Counted from the first letter of the stretch, positions 52,111 through 61,959 are shown. The stretch is DNA of 64,000 nucleotides from Elephas maximus indicus (GCF_024166365.1 NC_064819.1:9870501-9934500); one strand, 5' to 3'. Notes: generated from the sequence alone by a model not told the origin. Numbers and translations: made by a program.

Positions 52111-53130
52111 AGGTATTATTTTTTTCCTTTTCCTTCGTATTTAAAGGCAGCTATGCTCGTTCTGGTGTCACCCCAACCTTCAAAAGTCAGAACTGAACCC
52201 TTTATGGAGGCGACAACCACCCTGGGCCTCTCATCAGTTTCTTGGATTCCAATGTTTCAGTGCTTCTCTTATGTGGAAGCACCTGGTGATTTTAGAACAC
52301 AAAGTTGATATAAGTTAACAGTATGGTTATGACGAAAGCTAATGCTATGTAAGGCTGCTTTAACAGAAAGAACATTCTAGATCCCAGGAAGTAGTTATGC
52401 CTTTGTTTGCTGAGTCAGACCAAATCTAAAGCCTTGGACTCCAGTTTGTTGACATCTAGTGTGTTTATATGTGACATCTGGCAACCAGGCCATGTGAAGA
52501 ACAATTAAAGAACTGAGGATGTTTAGACTGAAGAGATGAGCTGGAATGTGGAAAGTTACAGCTTGAAAAATTTTCCTGTAGGCATTACAGTCCCTTCTGA
52601 GTTTTTGAGTGGAAAAATGACATGACAAATGTAATACTCTGTGAAATTTGACTCTGGGTTTGGGATGGTAGGATGACTCTGTGGGCAGGAAGTAGAGAGA
52701 CTGAGAAGGATGTTACAGTGTTAGTACCCAGTGACCCATAAGCAACCATAATCTGTCCCCATCAGTCCCGGGGGATACACAGAAAAAGAAACGATTGGAT
52801 AAGGAGTTAGCCTTGGAAGATTCCTTCAAGATGAACTCAGAGTTTTATGGATAATGAAAGACACTGAACTGGCTGACAAGAGGAGAACATTTCAAGATGG
52901 CAGAATGGCACAGCAAAGGAAGAGATTGCAATAAGCAAATTGTATGTGGGGAGAAAGGAGAGGAATACCAAGCACCGTGTATCTGTTTGGAGTAATCTGA
53001 ACGAGGTTTTTTGAGAAGGTGGGGTAGGGGGTCAAAGTTTTAAATTTGGTACTGAAAGGAAGAGAAGATTGTGCCTCAGGCTCCACACAATCCCACTTAT
53101 CTTTCACATTGATAGACAAGGAGGCGGGAG
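52111..53130. other. CD80 intron, no recognised feature
   Basis: Apparently unique intron. Minus-strand ORFs at 52395 and 52892 have no recognisable domain. Confidence 0.45.
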
Positions 53131-53138
53131 GAGACTAC

Positions 53139-53190
53139 CTTCAGATGCTCCCTCTACGTCTTGTGGCAGGTCTTCTGAGATAAACGCAAA
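53139..53190 (-). CDS. CD80: CD80 cytoplasmic-tail exon (tentative)
   Basis: On the minus strand, TTTTTATTTTAG precedes the exon and it ends CATCTGAAG before GTAGTC; the human exon likewise ends GATCTGAAG. In the phase set by the transmembrane exon it reads CVYLRRPATRRRGSI then TGA (53143-53141). That is a short Arg-rich tail like the human one, although the residues differ. The TGA is two bases from the exon end. Splicing straight from the TM exon to the 3' UTR exon would instead give a tail of SPTCICD. Confidence 0.5.
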
Positions 53191-56100
53191 CTAAAATAAA
53201 AATGATAGGTGAGTTTTCTTTAAATCATGCCCATATATTTCAGCAAGCCTTTAGACTGGCTTAGAATAGGTTAAAATCTAGAATTAGAGGTTTAATTCGG
53301 GGCGATTTACCCCCAGGGAACATTTAACAATAGGGCCCTAGTGGCGCAGTGGCTAAGCTGTTGGCTGCTGACCAAAAGGTTGGCAGTTCGAATCCACCAA
53401 CTGCTCCTTGGAAACCCTATGGGGCAGTTCTACTCTGTCCTATAGGGTCGCTATGAGTCCAAGTTGACTCGACAGCAACAAGTTTGGTTTTTTGATTTGG
53501 TTTGGAGAGACATTTTCGATTATCACAACTGGGACAGGGTGCTACTGACATTCAGTGGGTAGAAGCTAAAAAAAAAAAAATTTTTTTTTTTTTTTTGCTG
53601 CAAAACATCCTACAATGCACAGAACAGCTCCCTAAAATGAAGAGTTACTCTGCTCAAAATGTCAATAGTGCTAAGGTTGAGAAACCCAGAACTAGAGGGT
53701 CAAGGCTGGACAGTCCGAATTAGAAACATCTTTGAGCCCACCAAACCCCTTCATCCTACCACGAAGGTGAATTGTTCACAGCAAAGTGTCTCTAGTGCCT
53801 TCACTGAGCTTTGATTTTTTGTTTGCTGAAGGTTGAGGAGTTACAGATGTTGGTCTCCCATTTTCATTTGCTCAGTGTATGTGATTTCTACTCCAAGAAG
53901 GGTTGGTGTACCTTCACAGCGATTTTGGCCTTACCTCTGGCCTAGCAGTTCTACTTCCACTTTAATTGCAGAAATCGAAGTTAGCATACGTCCGAGTCCA
54001 CGGATTTAAATTCATAAGGAAAGACATCCTACAAATCTCTCCTCTCCTCAACCACTGCTGATCTCTCATTCAAAGAAATGAGAAAACCATGTAGTTTCTC
54101 AACTTCATTAGTGCATCTTAGTCCCTTCAAATAAAATCATTCTTGCTCTCCATACCTTGTCATTCTATCTTTTTTCCAACCCCAAATCAAAGGTTAGAAT
54201 ATCTCTTAGCATCGGAAATGTCTTCAAATCAGTTAGTAATGCTCAGTGTCTCCAGGAAAATATTATAAAGCTAGGGGAATATAAATCGACGAAACTAGAA
54301 TGTGTCTCGAGGGTAGTGATGCCCCATCTTTGCGACTCCAGTGCCTAGTAGAGGGCCAGGCACGTAGCAGGTGTCCAAGAAAGGTTTGTTCAGTGAACGA
54401 ACAGAGCCTGCTGAGACGAGTGAAGGGAGACACTAAAGTTTCCATAGACGTTGCTTCAAACATGAGAACAGAATCGGCTAAAACTGCAGAGAGAGGCTGA
54501 ACTATAGTGATAGGAGTTTGGCTTCCAGAACGTGAGATTGTGGTCATAGCACAATAGTACTTACTGTGGTTCCGGCAGCACATGATTGATACAATGATCC
54601 CACAAATCCCAATGATTGTGATGAGGATAATGACCCAGAGTGGGAATGGTTCAACAGGAGGAGAAGGCGTGGCTGTGGAGGGAAAAGAATAGTGTCAGCT
54701 CTCATGTGTTTCCGACTGCCTGATACCCATTCTGTGCTGTAGCTCTTAACCACTATGCCACCAAGGTTTCCACAGTAAAGTTAGTCTAGTAATATTATAG
54801 CCACGCCTTTGTACAGTGACCTTAATAAGACTCAACAGCACTTTAGTATCATTTTATTTGGGGGTCTAAAAATGCTATCAGAGTCAATGCACACAAGTCT
54901 AAAATCTATCTGGCTAAGTTAGTTTCTTCTTAGATTCTATACAGTAGAAACTTTGTCACTTACGTATTATCCAGGGGAAGGTCTGTGATACTTCTTGGTC
55001 TCCATACTTGATAAGACAAACAAAGGTATGGTTTCTTGTCAGATTGAAATGAAGTTCACTGCTGATAGCATAGAGTTCAGTTTCGGGATCTTGGGAAACT
55101 GTAAGGTTGATCCCATTTAATTCTTCTCCATTTTCTAACCAGCAGAGGTGAGGCTCTGGAAAACCTCCAGAGGTTGAACAAAGTATCTTTTTAATGCCAG
55201 CAGATGGGCTTCCCAAGTCAGTTATAATAGGATCGTGGAAGTCGGCTGAAGAAAGAACAAGAATATTTAACAAGAATATAATTATGAACGTATAGTTGCA
55301 TATCTGTGTGTACATATACCTACTCCTCACTTATCAACTATCTCATTATCAGACATTTTGCATTTATGACAATAACAAAAAAACTACTATCCAACTATTT
55401 TGCACATTAACAATGTACGTCTGGCAGTAACAAATGCCAAGGTTCAAGGCAAGAGTAACGCTGGCTGTGGTGGTTAAGGTTATGTGTTGACGTGGCTGGG
55501 CCATGTTTCTCAGTGGTTTGGCAGTTATATAATGATGTTATTTGGTAGTTATGTAATGGTGTAATTTGGTGGTTATGTAATGATGTAGTCATCCTCTGTT
55601 TTGTGATCTGATGTGGTCATCCACTATTTCCTTATAACACTGATTTTCGTATAATGACCTGGTCTTTGGAATCCAGCCATGTTGCTAAGTGAGGAGTGGG
55701 TGTACACACATCTAAACACACACACACATATTTGGGTTCATATTTGTAATAACTTATCTGATAAGAATGATAAAACGAGATATAATTTTCATTTCCCCAG
55801 AAGTCATTAGTGTTGTTGTTGTTAGGTACCATCAAATTGGTTCCAACTCATAGCGACCCTGTGTACAACAGAACGAAACACTGCCTGGTCCTGTGCTATC
55901 CTCACAGTTGTTGCTATGTTTGAGTTCCTTGTTGCAGCCACTGTGTGAATCCATCTCGTTGAGAGACTTCCTCTTTTTGATTCTCCTTTACCAAGCATGA
56001 TGTCCTTCTCCAGAGACTGTCCTTCCTGATAATGTGTCCAGAGTACATGAGACGGAGTTTTGCCATCCTCCCTTCTAAGGAGCATTCTAGCTGTACTTCT

Positions 56101-59100
56101 TCCAAGACAGATTTGTTCTTCTTGCAGTCCATGGTACGTTCAGTATTCTTTACCAACATCGTAATACAAGTGCATCAATTCTTCTTTGGTCTTCCTTACT
56201 CATTGTCCAGCTTTTGTATGCATATGAGATGATTGAAAATACCATGGCTTGGGTCAGGCACACCTTAGTCCTTGTCTTAGTTATCTAGTGCTGCTATAAC
56301 AGAAATACCACAAGTAGATGGCTTTAACAGACAGAAATTTATTCTCTCACAGTTTAGGACCCTAGAGTCCAAATTCAGGGTGCCAGCTCTAGGGAAAGGC
56401 TTTCTCTCTCTGTAGGCTCTGGGGGAAAGCGCTTGTCTCTTTTCTTCATCTGTGGGCCCGGCATTCCTTGGAGATCTCCATATGTCTTGGCATCAGTTTT
56501 CCCCAGGGTCTAGAAGGGTTTCAGCTCAGGACACGAAGTACGCTCCAGGCTATTTCTTCCCTGGTGGTAGGAGATCCCTCCATCTTTGCTTGATTTTCTC
56601 TCCATTTATCTCTTGTAAGATAAAAGGCGATGCAGGCCACATTCCAGGGGAACTCCCCTTACACCAGATTAGGACTGTGACTTGAATAAGGGTGGTGACT
56701 TAAGTAAGGTCGATGCATCCCACCCTAATGCTGCTTCATTAGCATAACAAACATAACCTGATCCTCTCTAAGTACCTCATCCTGCCTCATTGAAGGGCAG
56801 AGGTTAGGGTTTACAGCACATCACAAGATGGAGGATAATCACACAATACTGGAAATCTTGGCCATGACGCATATTTTGGGGAGACACGATTCGATCCATG
56901 ACAATCCTCAAGGTGATATCTTTGCTTTTTAACACTTTAAAGAGGTCTTTTGCAGTAGATCTGCCAAATGCAATAGTCGTTTGATTTCTTGACTGCTGCT
57001 TCCAGGGGTGTTGATTGTGGATCCAAGTAAAATGAAATCCGTGACAACTTCAATATTTTCTCCATTTATCATGATGTTGCTTATTGGTCTAGTTGGGAGG
57101 ATTTTTGTTTTCTTTCTGTTGAGGTGTAATCCGTACTGAAGGCTATAGTCTCTGATTTTCATCAGTAAGTCCTTTAAGTCCTCTTCACTTTCAGCAAGCA
57201 AGATTGTATCATCTGCATATTGCAGGTTGTTAATGAGTCTTCCTCTAATCTTGATGCTACCTTCTTCATATAGTCCAGCTTCTCAAATTATTTGCTCAGC
57301 ATACAGATTGAAGAAGTATGGTGAAAGGATACAACCCTCATACACACCTTTCTTGATTTTAAGCCATGCAGTATCCCCTTGTTTCTTGTTCTGTTTGAAC
57401 GACTGTCTCTTGGTCTATGTGCAGGTTCCACATGAGCACAATTTAGTGTTCTGGAATTTCCATTCTTCACAATGTTATCCGTAATTTCTTATGATCCACA
57501 CAGTTGAATGCCTTTGCATGGTCAATAAAACATAGGTAAGCATCTTTCTGGTATTGTCTGCTTTCAGCCAGGAATCACCTGACGTCAGCAATGATATCCC
57601 TCATTCCATGTCTTCTTCTGAATCCAACTTGAATTTCTGGCAGTTCTCTGTTGATATACAGCTGCAACCATTTTTCAATTATCTTCGGCATACTTTTACT
57701 TGCATGTGATATTAATGATATTGTTTGACAATTTCTGCATTCTGTTGGATCGCCTTTCTTTGGTATAGGCACATGTATGGATCTCTTCCAGCCAGTTAGC
57801 CAGGTAGCTTTCTTCCAAATTTCTTAGCATAGATGAGTGAACACTTCTAGCATTTCATCAATTTGTTGAAACATCTCAAGTGGTATTACATCATTCCTGA
57901 AGGCTTATTTTTCGTCAGTGCCTTCAGTGCAGCTTGATCAATTTCAGACTGCAGAAGTTGGTAAAAATCTTCAATTTCTTCATCTTCATTGGCCCTTGAG
58001 CACATGCTACCTCCTAAAATGGCTGAACATCGACCAGTTCTTTTCTGTACAGTGACTCTGTGTACTCCTTACATCTTGTATCTTCTTTTGATGCTTCCTA
58101 CATCATTCTATTTTTTGCCCGTAGAATCCTTCAGTATTTCAACTGAAAGCTTGAATTTTTTCTTCAGTTCTTTTAGCTTGAGAAATGCTGAGCATTTTCT
58201 TCCCTTTTGGTTTTCTAACTCCAGGTCTTTGCACATTTCATTATGGTACTTTGTCTTCTCAAGCTACCCTTTGAAATCTCCTGTTCAGCTTTTACTTCAT
58301 CAGTTCTCCCTTTTGCTTGGCTACTCTAAGTTCAAGGGCAAATTTCAGAGTCTCTTCTGACATTTGTTTTGGTACTTTTTTTTCTTTTCTGTCTTTCTAA
58401 TGACCGTTTGCTTTCTTCATGTATGGCGTCCTTAATGCCATCCCACAACTCGTCTGCTCTTCTGTCTTTAGTGTTAAATGTATCAAATCTATTCTTAAGA
58501 TGGTCTCTAAATCCACGTGGAATATACTCAAGGTCGTACTTTGGCTCTCATGGACTTGTTTTAATTTTCTTCAGCTTCTGCTTGAACTTGCATATGAGCA
58601 ATTGATGGACTGTTCTTTGGTTTTCTCCTGGCCTTGTTCTGACTGATGATATACCCACTCTTCACTTATCAATATGGTTAATTTCCAAAAACCAGGTCGT
58701 TATGAGAAAATCAGCATTATGAGGAAATAGAGGGTGACCACATCAGATCACAAAATGGAAGATGACTATACTATTACACAACTGCCGAATTCCATCGGTA
58801 TATAACAGCCAAACCACTGAGAATCATGGCCCAGTCAGTTGACACATAACCTTAACCATCACAGCCAGCGTTACTCTCACCTTGCACCTTGGTGTTCGTT
58901 ACTGCCAGACGTGTGTTTTTAACCAGCAAAAGAGTTGGATAGTGGATTTTTTACTATTGTCTTAAATATGAAATGTTGGATAACCAGAGAGTTGATAAGT
59001 GAGGGCTAGGTATATTGAGCTTCTCCAATTTCCATAGATTTAGTCAATTTGATTCCTGTGTATTCCATCCAGTGGGGTCCACGTGTACAGTCACTGTTTA

Positions 59101-61185
59101 TGTTATTGAAAAATGGTATTTCCAATGAAGAAGTCGTTGGTATTGCACAATTCTATCATGCAATCTCCCGTGTCATTTCTATCGCCAAGGCCCTGTTTTC
59201 CAACTACTGATTCTTCTTTTTTGTTCCCAACTTTCCCGTTCCAATCACCAATGCTGTATTTTTATGCAAGTAATGCACCCCTTCTACATTTGTTTGCCAA
59301 CTTCACCCTCTCCCTTCAAAGTATTTTCATAAGCGTGCTGTGCTAAATTTTTTTTACACCAACATGTAAAAAAAAAAAAATGGCATAGTGGCTCTTACAA
59401 AAATACCTCACGTGGGAGGGTGCAGTTGGCAAACAAACATAGAAGGCACGTGTTATTTTTGTAAAAATATGGTAATAATCAATGCTCCCTGATTGCATGT
59501 TTGATCAATTTCAGACTGCAGAAACTGGTAAAAATCTTCAATTTCTTCATCTTTGGCATTAGTGGTTGGTGTGTAAATTTGAATAATAGTTATATTCAGT
59601 GGTATTCCTCGTAGGCGTATGGATATTATCCTATCACTGACAGTGTTATACTTAAGGATAGATCTCGAAATGTTCTTTTTAACAATGAATGTGATGCCGT
59701 TCATCTTCAATTTATCTTTCTTGGTACGGTAGACCATATGATTGTTTGATTCAAAATGGCTGGTACCAGTCCATTTCAGCTCACTAATGCCTAGGATATC
59801 CATCTTCAAGTGTTCCGTTTCATTTTTGACAACTAACAGTTTTCCTTGGTTCATACTTCATACCTTCCACATTCTGATTATTAATGGATGTTTGCAGCTG
59901 TATTCTACTCTGTCCTATAGGGTCCTTATGAGTCAGAATCGACTCGACGGCACTGGGTTTGTTTTTTTTTTACAGCTATATTTCTTATTAATACTAATTT
60001 ACAGTACAGAGACTAACGAATTTACAGTACAAAGACTAAATGTAAATGGGTTATGTAAATCTCTTCCCACTTTTGATGGAGATAAGAGGGCCACCTTTTA
60101 CAGAAAGCTGAAGAAGTAGGTTCATGAGAATAAATGTTGGCATATACTTGCATTTGTAAGTGGTAGAAAGAAAAATAATAGGTAACATTTATTGAGCTCT
60201 TTCTATCTGTTAGGCCTGGATGTTACCTCATTTATCTTCACAGCAATCCTAGGAGGTAGGCTGTGGATCGAAAAAGGTCAAATATCCTTCCTACCTACAG
60301 TTAGAAAGACTTGCCCAAATGGGGCTTTGAGTCATGAATTTTTTTTCTTCCTTGGGGCAGGCATAAATTATGCAGCCAGTTCTGACAGGTGAAAGCTGCA
60401 AATATACAATAAATTATCAATTTGAAAATATCAGAATATAGTAATACAGTAGCCATAGTAACAGGCAGTCAAATACTATTTGGGAAGTATTTATGCCTGC
60501 ATTTCTCTTATCCCTTTCAACCTACTTTCACAGGAATCTATTACTAGATCATATGTAGTTGATAGTCCAGCTGCATCAAGTCAGATGTGTCCTCTTGTGA
60601 TTCAGAAGGCACTTCAGGGCATTACAGCGCCTCAGCATGATCATCACGGACTTGGACTGTCAAAGTGCAAGAAATGTGCAATAACATACTTCCAGGGTAT
60701 TTGGAGAAATCAATTCGGGCTTACGTGAAACTAGAATCTTACTCACCCTAGAAAATGAATTGCAATACGTTGCTCTTTGGTAAAATTTCCACCCAATTCA
60801 ATGGGAACATGTCTTTAAGGGCATTAAGAGTCTGCCAACCTAGAATAAATCAAAACGCTTCACCAACCTCTGATGGATAACTTCACCAAAGCTAGATGTT
60901 CCCGCCTGTAAACGCCATTGTCAGTCTTCTGAACGATGCAGGTGTACGTGCCCTTGTCCGACAGGCGCAGAGCCAGGATGACGACGGAAAGGTTATTGGA
61001 GATGTCCACCAAGGTCCGGTTCTTGTACTTGGGCCACACCGATACCTTCCCGGATATGATAGTAAGTACCACTTCATTATTCTTTTGCCAGTAAATTCGA
61101 AAATTCGTCAGCTGAGGAGTGGGAATGTTGTAATCACAAGACAGCACTGCCATTTCCTTCACTGCCTTGGTCACCTGGCTGTCAC
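53141..61185 (-). CDS. CD80: CD80 (B7-1) T-cell costimulatory ligand; IgV, IgC, TM and tentative cytoplasmic exons
   Basis: CD80 is a type I surface glycoprotein on antigen-presenting cells that binds CD28 (activating) and CTLA-4 (inhibitory), and PD-L1 in cis. Exons on the minus strand: IgV 61185-60868, IgC 55245-54964, transmembrane 54672-54565, and a tentative cytoplasmic exon 53190-53141. Phases agree throughout (each exon ends with one base of a split codon). The IgV exon keeps the Cys..Cys pair, the IYWQK core Trp and the DKGTYTC motif. The IgC exon keeps CSTSGGFPEPHL and FVCLIKYG. Several N-glycosylation sequons are present (NRT, NLS, NLT, NHT). The signal-peptide exon is not in the window. 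Identification is from close similarity to human CD80. Confidence 0.94.
53331..53497 (+). repeat. AfroSINE, short form
   Basis: TAGGGCCCTAGTGGCGCAGTGG, GTTCGAATCCACCAACTGC, TATAGGGTCGCTATGAGTCC and GACTCGACAGCAAC, followed by a TTTGG-rich tail. Just upstream (minus sense) of the tentative tail exon. Confidence 0.93.
53500..54560. other. CD80 intron, no recognised feature
   Basis: An A-run directly followed by a T-run at 53569-53597 is a small inverted repeat. Otherwise nothing recognised. A MIR-like phrase near 54350-54400 (GCCAGGCACGTAGCAGGTGT) is possible. Confidence 0.45.
54565..54672 (-). CDS. CD80: CD80 transmembrane exon
   Basis: Minus-strand acceptor CCCTCCACAG, donor GTAAGT. It encodes a proline-rich stalk (TPSPPVEPFP), a membrane helix (LWVIILITIIGICGIIV) and the membrane-proximal CCRNH. 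The Cys pair after the helix could be palmitoylated. The residues differ from human but the exon's place, phase and hydrophobicity fit. Confidence 0.88.
54741..54772 (-). repeat. AfroSINE head fragment
   Basis: AGCTCTTAACCACTATGCCA then CCAAGGTTTCC, the reversed first 32 nt of a SINE, without its body or tail. Confidence 0.7.
54964..55245 (-). CDS. CD80: CD80 IgC domain exon
   Basis: Minus-strand acceptor TTCTTCAG, donor GTAAGT. It encodes DFHDPIITDLGSPSAGIKK, CSTSGGFPEPHLCWLENGEE and DPETELYAISSELHFNLTRN to QTFPWII. The canonical Ig cysteines are in LCSTS and FVCLIK. An additional Cys replaces the human Ser in HLSW (here HLCW). NLT, NLT and NHT sequons are present. The upstream ORF extension with a hydrophobic stretch is intron. 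Confidence 0.95.
55317..55702 (+). mobile_element. TA-flanked nonautonomous DNA transposon (MITE-like), copy 1
   Basis: Terminal inverted repeats TACCTACTCCTCACTTATCA and, reversed at the other end, CACCCACTCCTCACTTAGCA; TA on both sides, as for Tc1/mariner-type insertions. 386 bp with no transposase. The middle (GTGGTGGTTAAGGTTATGTG, GGCTGGGCCATG) resembles the LTR at 47978. Confidence 0.85.
56273..56903 (-). repeat. ERVL-MaLR-like solo LTR inserted in the RTE element
   Basis: TGTCTTAGTTATCTAGTGCT at one edge and ACACGATTCGATCCATGACA at the other, about 630 bp, the longest copy of this family here. Flanks GTCCT and ATCCT match 4 of 5. Confidence 0.85.
56929..57201 (-). pseudogene. RTE reverse transcriptase C-terminal fragment
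   Basis: 90 codons with MLAESEEDLKDLLMKI, YGLHLNRKKTKILPTRP and FILLGSTINTPGSSSQEIKR, the post-YADD thumb region of RTE/BovB-type reverse transcriptase. Just upstream, on the minus strand, the catalytic YADD region is decayed (phrase NLQYADDTILLA at about 57230-57195). Confidence 0.88.
57575..57772 (-). pseudogene. RTE reverse transcriptase N-terminal fragment
   Basis: MPIPKKGDPTECRNCQTISL then ASKSMPKIIEKWLQLYINRE and GFRRRHGMRDIIADVR correspond to RT motifs 0-2 of the RTE clade. The frame is broken on both sides. Confidence 0.88.
58652..59012 (-). mobile_element. TA-flanked nonautonomous DNA transposon (MITE-like), copy 2
   Basis: Ends TACCCACTCTTCACTTATCA and TTGATAAGTGAGGGCTAGGTA with TA on both sides. 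Same internal sequence as copy 1 but reversed. It lies inside the RTE element, so it transposed after the RTE inserted. 361 bp. Confidence 0.85.
59453..59854 (-). pseudogene. RTE endonuclease-domain fragment
   Basis: 133 codons: MNQGKLLVVKNETEHLKMDI, LGISELKWTG (the metal-binding Glu region), VYRTKKDKLKMNGITFIVKK, IQIYTPTTNAKDEEIEDFYQ. The apurinic-like endonuclease of an RTE LINE, lacking the C-terminal GDWN/SDH motifs. Confidence 0.88.
59898..59970 (+). repeat. 5'-truncated AfroSINE
   Basis: ATTCTACTCTGTCCTATAGG, TTATGAGTCAGAATCGACT and CGACGGCACTGGGTTTG with a T-run; only the last third of the SINE. Confidence 0.88.
60182..60320 (-). repeat. MIR SINE
   Basis: AACATTTATTGAGCTCTTTC, TTACCTCATTTATCTTCACA, GCAATCCTAGGAGGTAGG read as reversed MIR. 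Confidence 0.8.
60868..61185 (-). CDS. CD80: CD80 IgV domain exon
   Basis: Minus-strand acceptor CTCCCCTTAG, donor GTTGGT after G. It completes a split Gly and encodes DSQVTKAVKEMAVLSCDYNI, then FRIYWQKNNEVVLTIISGK, VWPKYKNRTLVDISNNLSVV and LALRLSDKGTYTCIVQK to LSIR. The Cys pair, core Trp and DxGxYxC motif are intact. NRT and NLS sequons are kept from human. This is the face that binds CD28 and CTLA-4. The ORF start MKPCPIC is intronic. Confidence 0.96.
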
Positions 61186-61518
61186 CTAAGGGGAGGCAAA
61201 TAGGACAAGGTTTCATACAGAACTCAGAACCTTGTGCCTAGGGACTACACATGATAAGAGCATCCAGTCTTCTCAGTTCCTAGTGCTTTTTAAATGTTTT
61301 AGAAGTCATCTTTTAGAAAACTGAATATGATTGCTGAAAAGTAAATTTGCTTTCTCAAATAATTAAGACACATTGCTAAAAACACACTCATGGACCAATA
61401 AGTATACTGTAACCCATGTACTTCCTTTTTCTTGAGGATTTTCCAAAGACATACGGGATTTGGAATCAGTATGAGCCCCCCTCACACAAGGTAATTTTTA
61501 GGCCTATTACTTCATATT

Positions 61519-61539
61519 CGACTCGACGGCACTGGGTTT
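61519..61539 (+). repeat. 21-nt AfroSINE tail insertion
   Basis: CGACTCGACGGCACTGGGTTT is exactly the last 21 nt of a SINE. Flanks ATTACTTCATATT (61506-61518) and ATTACTCCATATT (61540-61552) form a 13-bp duplication with one mismatch. Confidence 0.88.
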
Positions 61540-61741
61540 ATTACTCCATATTTCCTTTACCCAATATAACACCACCTCCAAGAGAAGTCAGCTCTGACCA
61601 GGATGCTGGGGAGCGTTATGGTGGAGGAGAAGGCATTCCTGCCCATCTCTGTCAGGAACTCCTATGTTGAATCACCCTTCATACTGTCTGTTCATCACTT
61701 GCTTCGTTTTTCTTCCTCTGTGTCTCTTCTCGGGATTCCAG

Positions 61742-61940
61742 AGTGTCACATATTGTTAAGTGCTTGACTACTAGCCAAAAGGTTGGTGATTTGAACCCAC
61801 CCAGGGGCACCATGAAAGACAGGCCTGGCAATCTGCTTCTGAAAGATCGCAGCCTTGAAAACCCAACGGAGCAGTTCTGCTGTGCACACATGGGGTTGCC
61901 ATGAGTCAAAATCGACTCGATGGCAACTAACAACAACAAC
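61742..61940 (+). repeat. AfroSINE, long form with RTE-like tail
   Basis: TTAAGTGCTTGACTACTAGC, GACAGGCCTGGCAATCTGC, GAAAGATCGCAGCCTTG, AAAATCGACTCGATGGCAAC then TAACAACAACAAC. The tail is RTE-like (AAC)n rather than the usual GGGTTTGG. Confidence 0.9.
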
Positions 61941-61959
61941 ATGGCTCCTCTACGGAGGA

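Larger units (their letters stand above)
55806..59895 (-). mobile_element. RTE-type LINE, broken, in the CD80 intron
   Basis: Reading the minus strand: the endonuclease near 59854-59453 (DILGISELKWTG, YTPTTNAKDEEIEDFYQ), a long stretch with decayed frames, reverse-transcriptase phrases near 57772-57575 (PIPKKGDPTECRNCQTISLI, INRELPEIQVGFRRRHG) and 57201-56929 (MLAESEEDLKDLLMKIRDYS, GLHLNRKKTKIL), and the 3' module ending in (AAC)n at 55806. An LTR (56273-56903) and a DNA transposon (58652-59012) interrupt it. This is the probable source family for AfroSINE mobility. Confidence 0.88.

Noticed and set aside
52395-52628. Minus-strand ORF with TQKLRRDCNAYRK as an alternative CD80 tail exon
   Set aside because: No acceptor in the needed phase and no similarity at the 3' edge; the exon at 53139-53190 keeps the human-like CTGAAG donor end.
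54956-55330. Minus-strand ORF starting MRSRYMYTQICNYTFIIIFL that looks like a signal peptide fused to the IgC domain
   Set aside because: The hydrophobic start is intron; a TTCTTCAG acceptor in correct phase lies just before the Ig domain, and the resulting exon matches the human IgC exon boundaries.
60860-61216. ORF starting MKPCPICLPLG as a possible CD80 start
   Set aside because: These residues are encoded upstream of the splice acceptor. The real signal peptide is in an exon that I do not find before the window edge.
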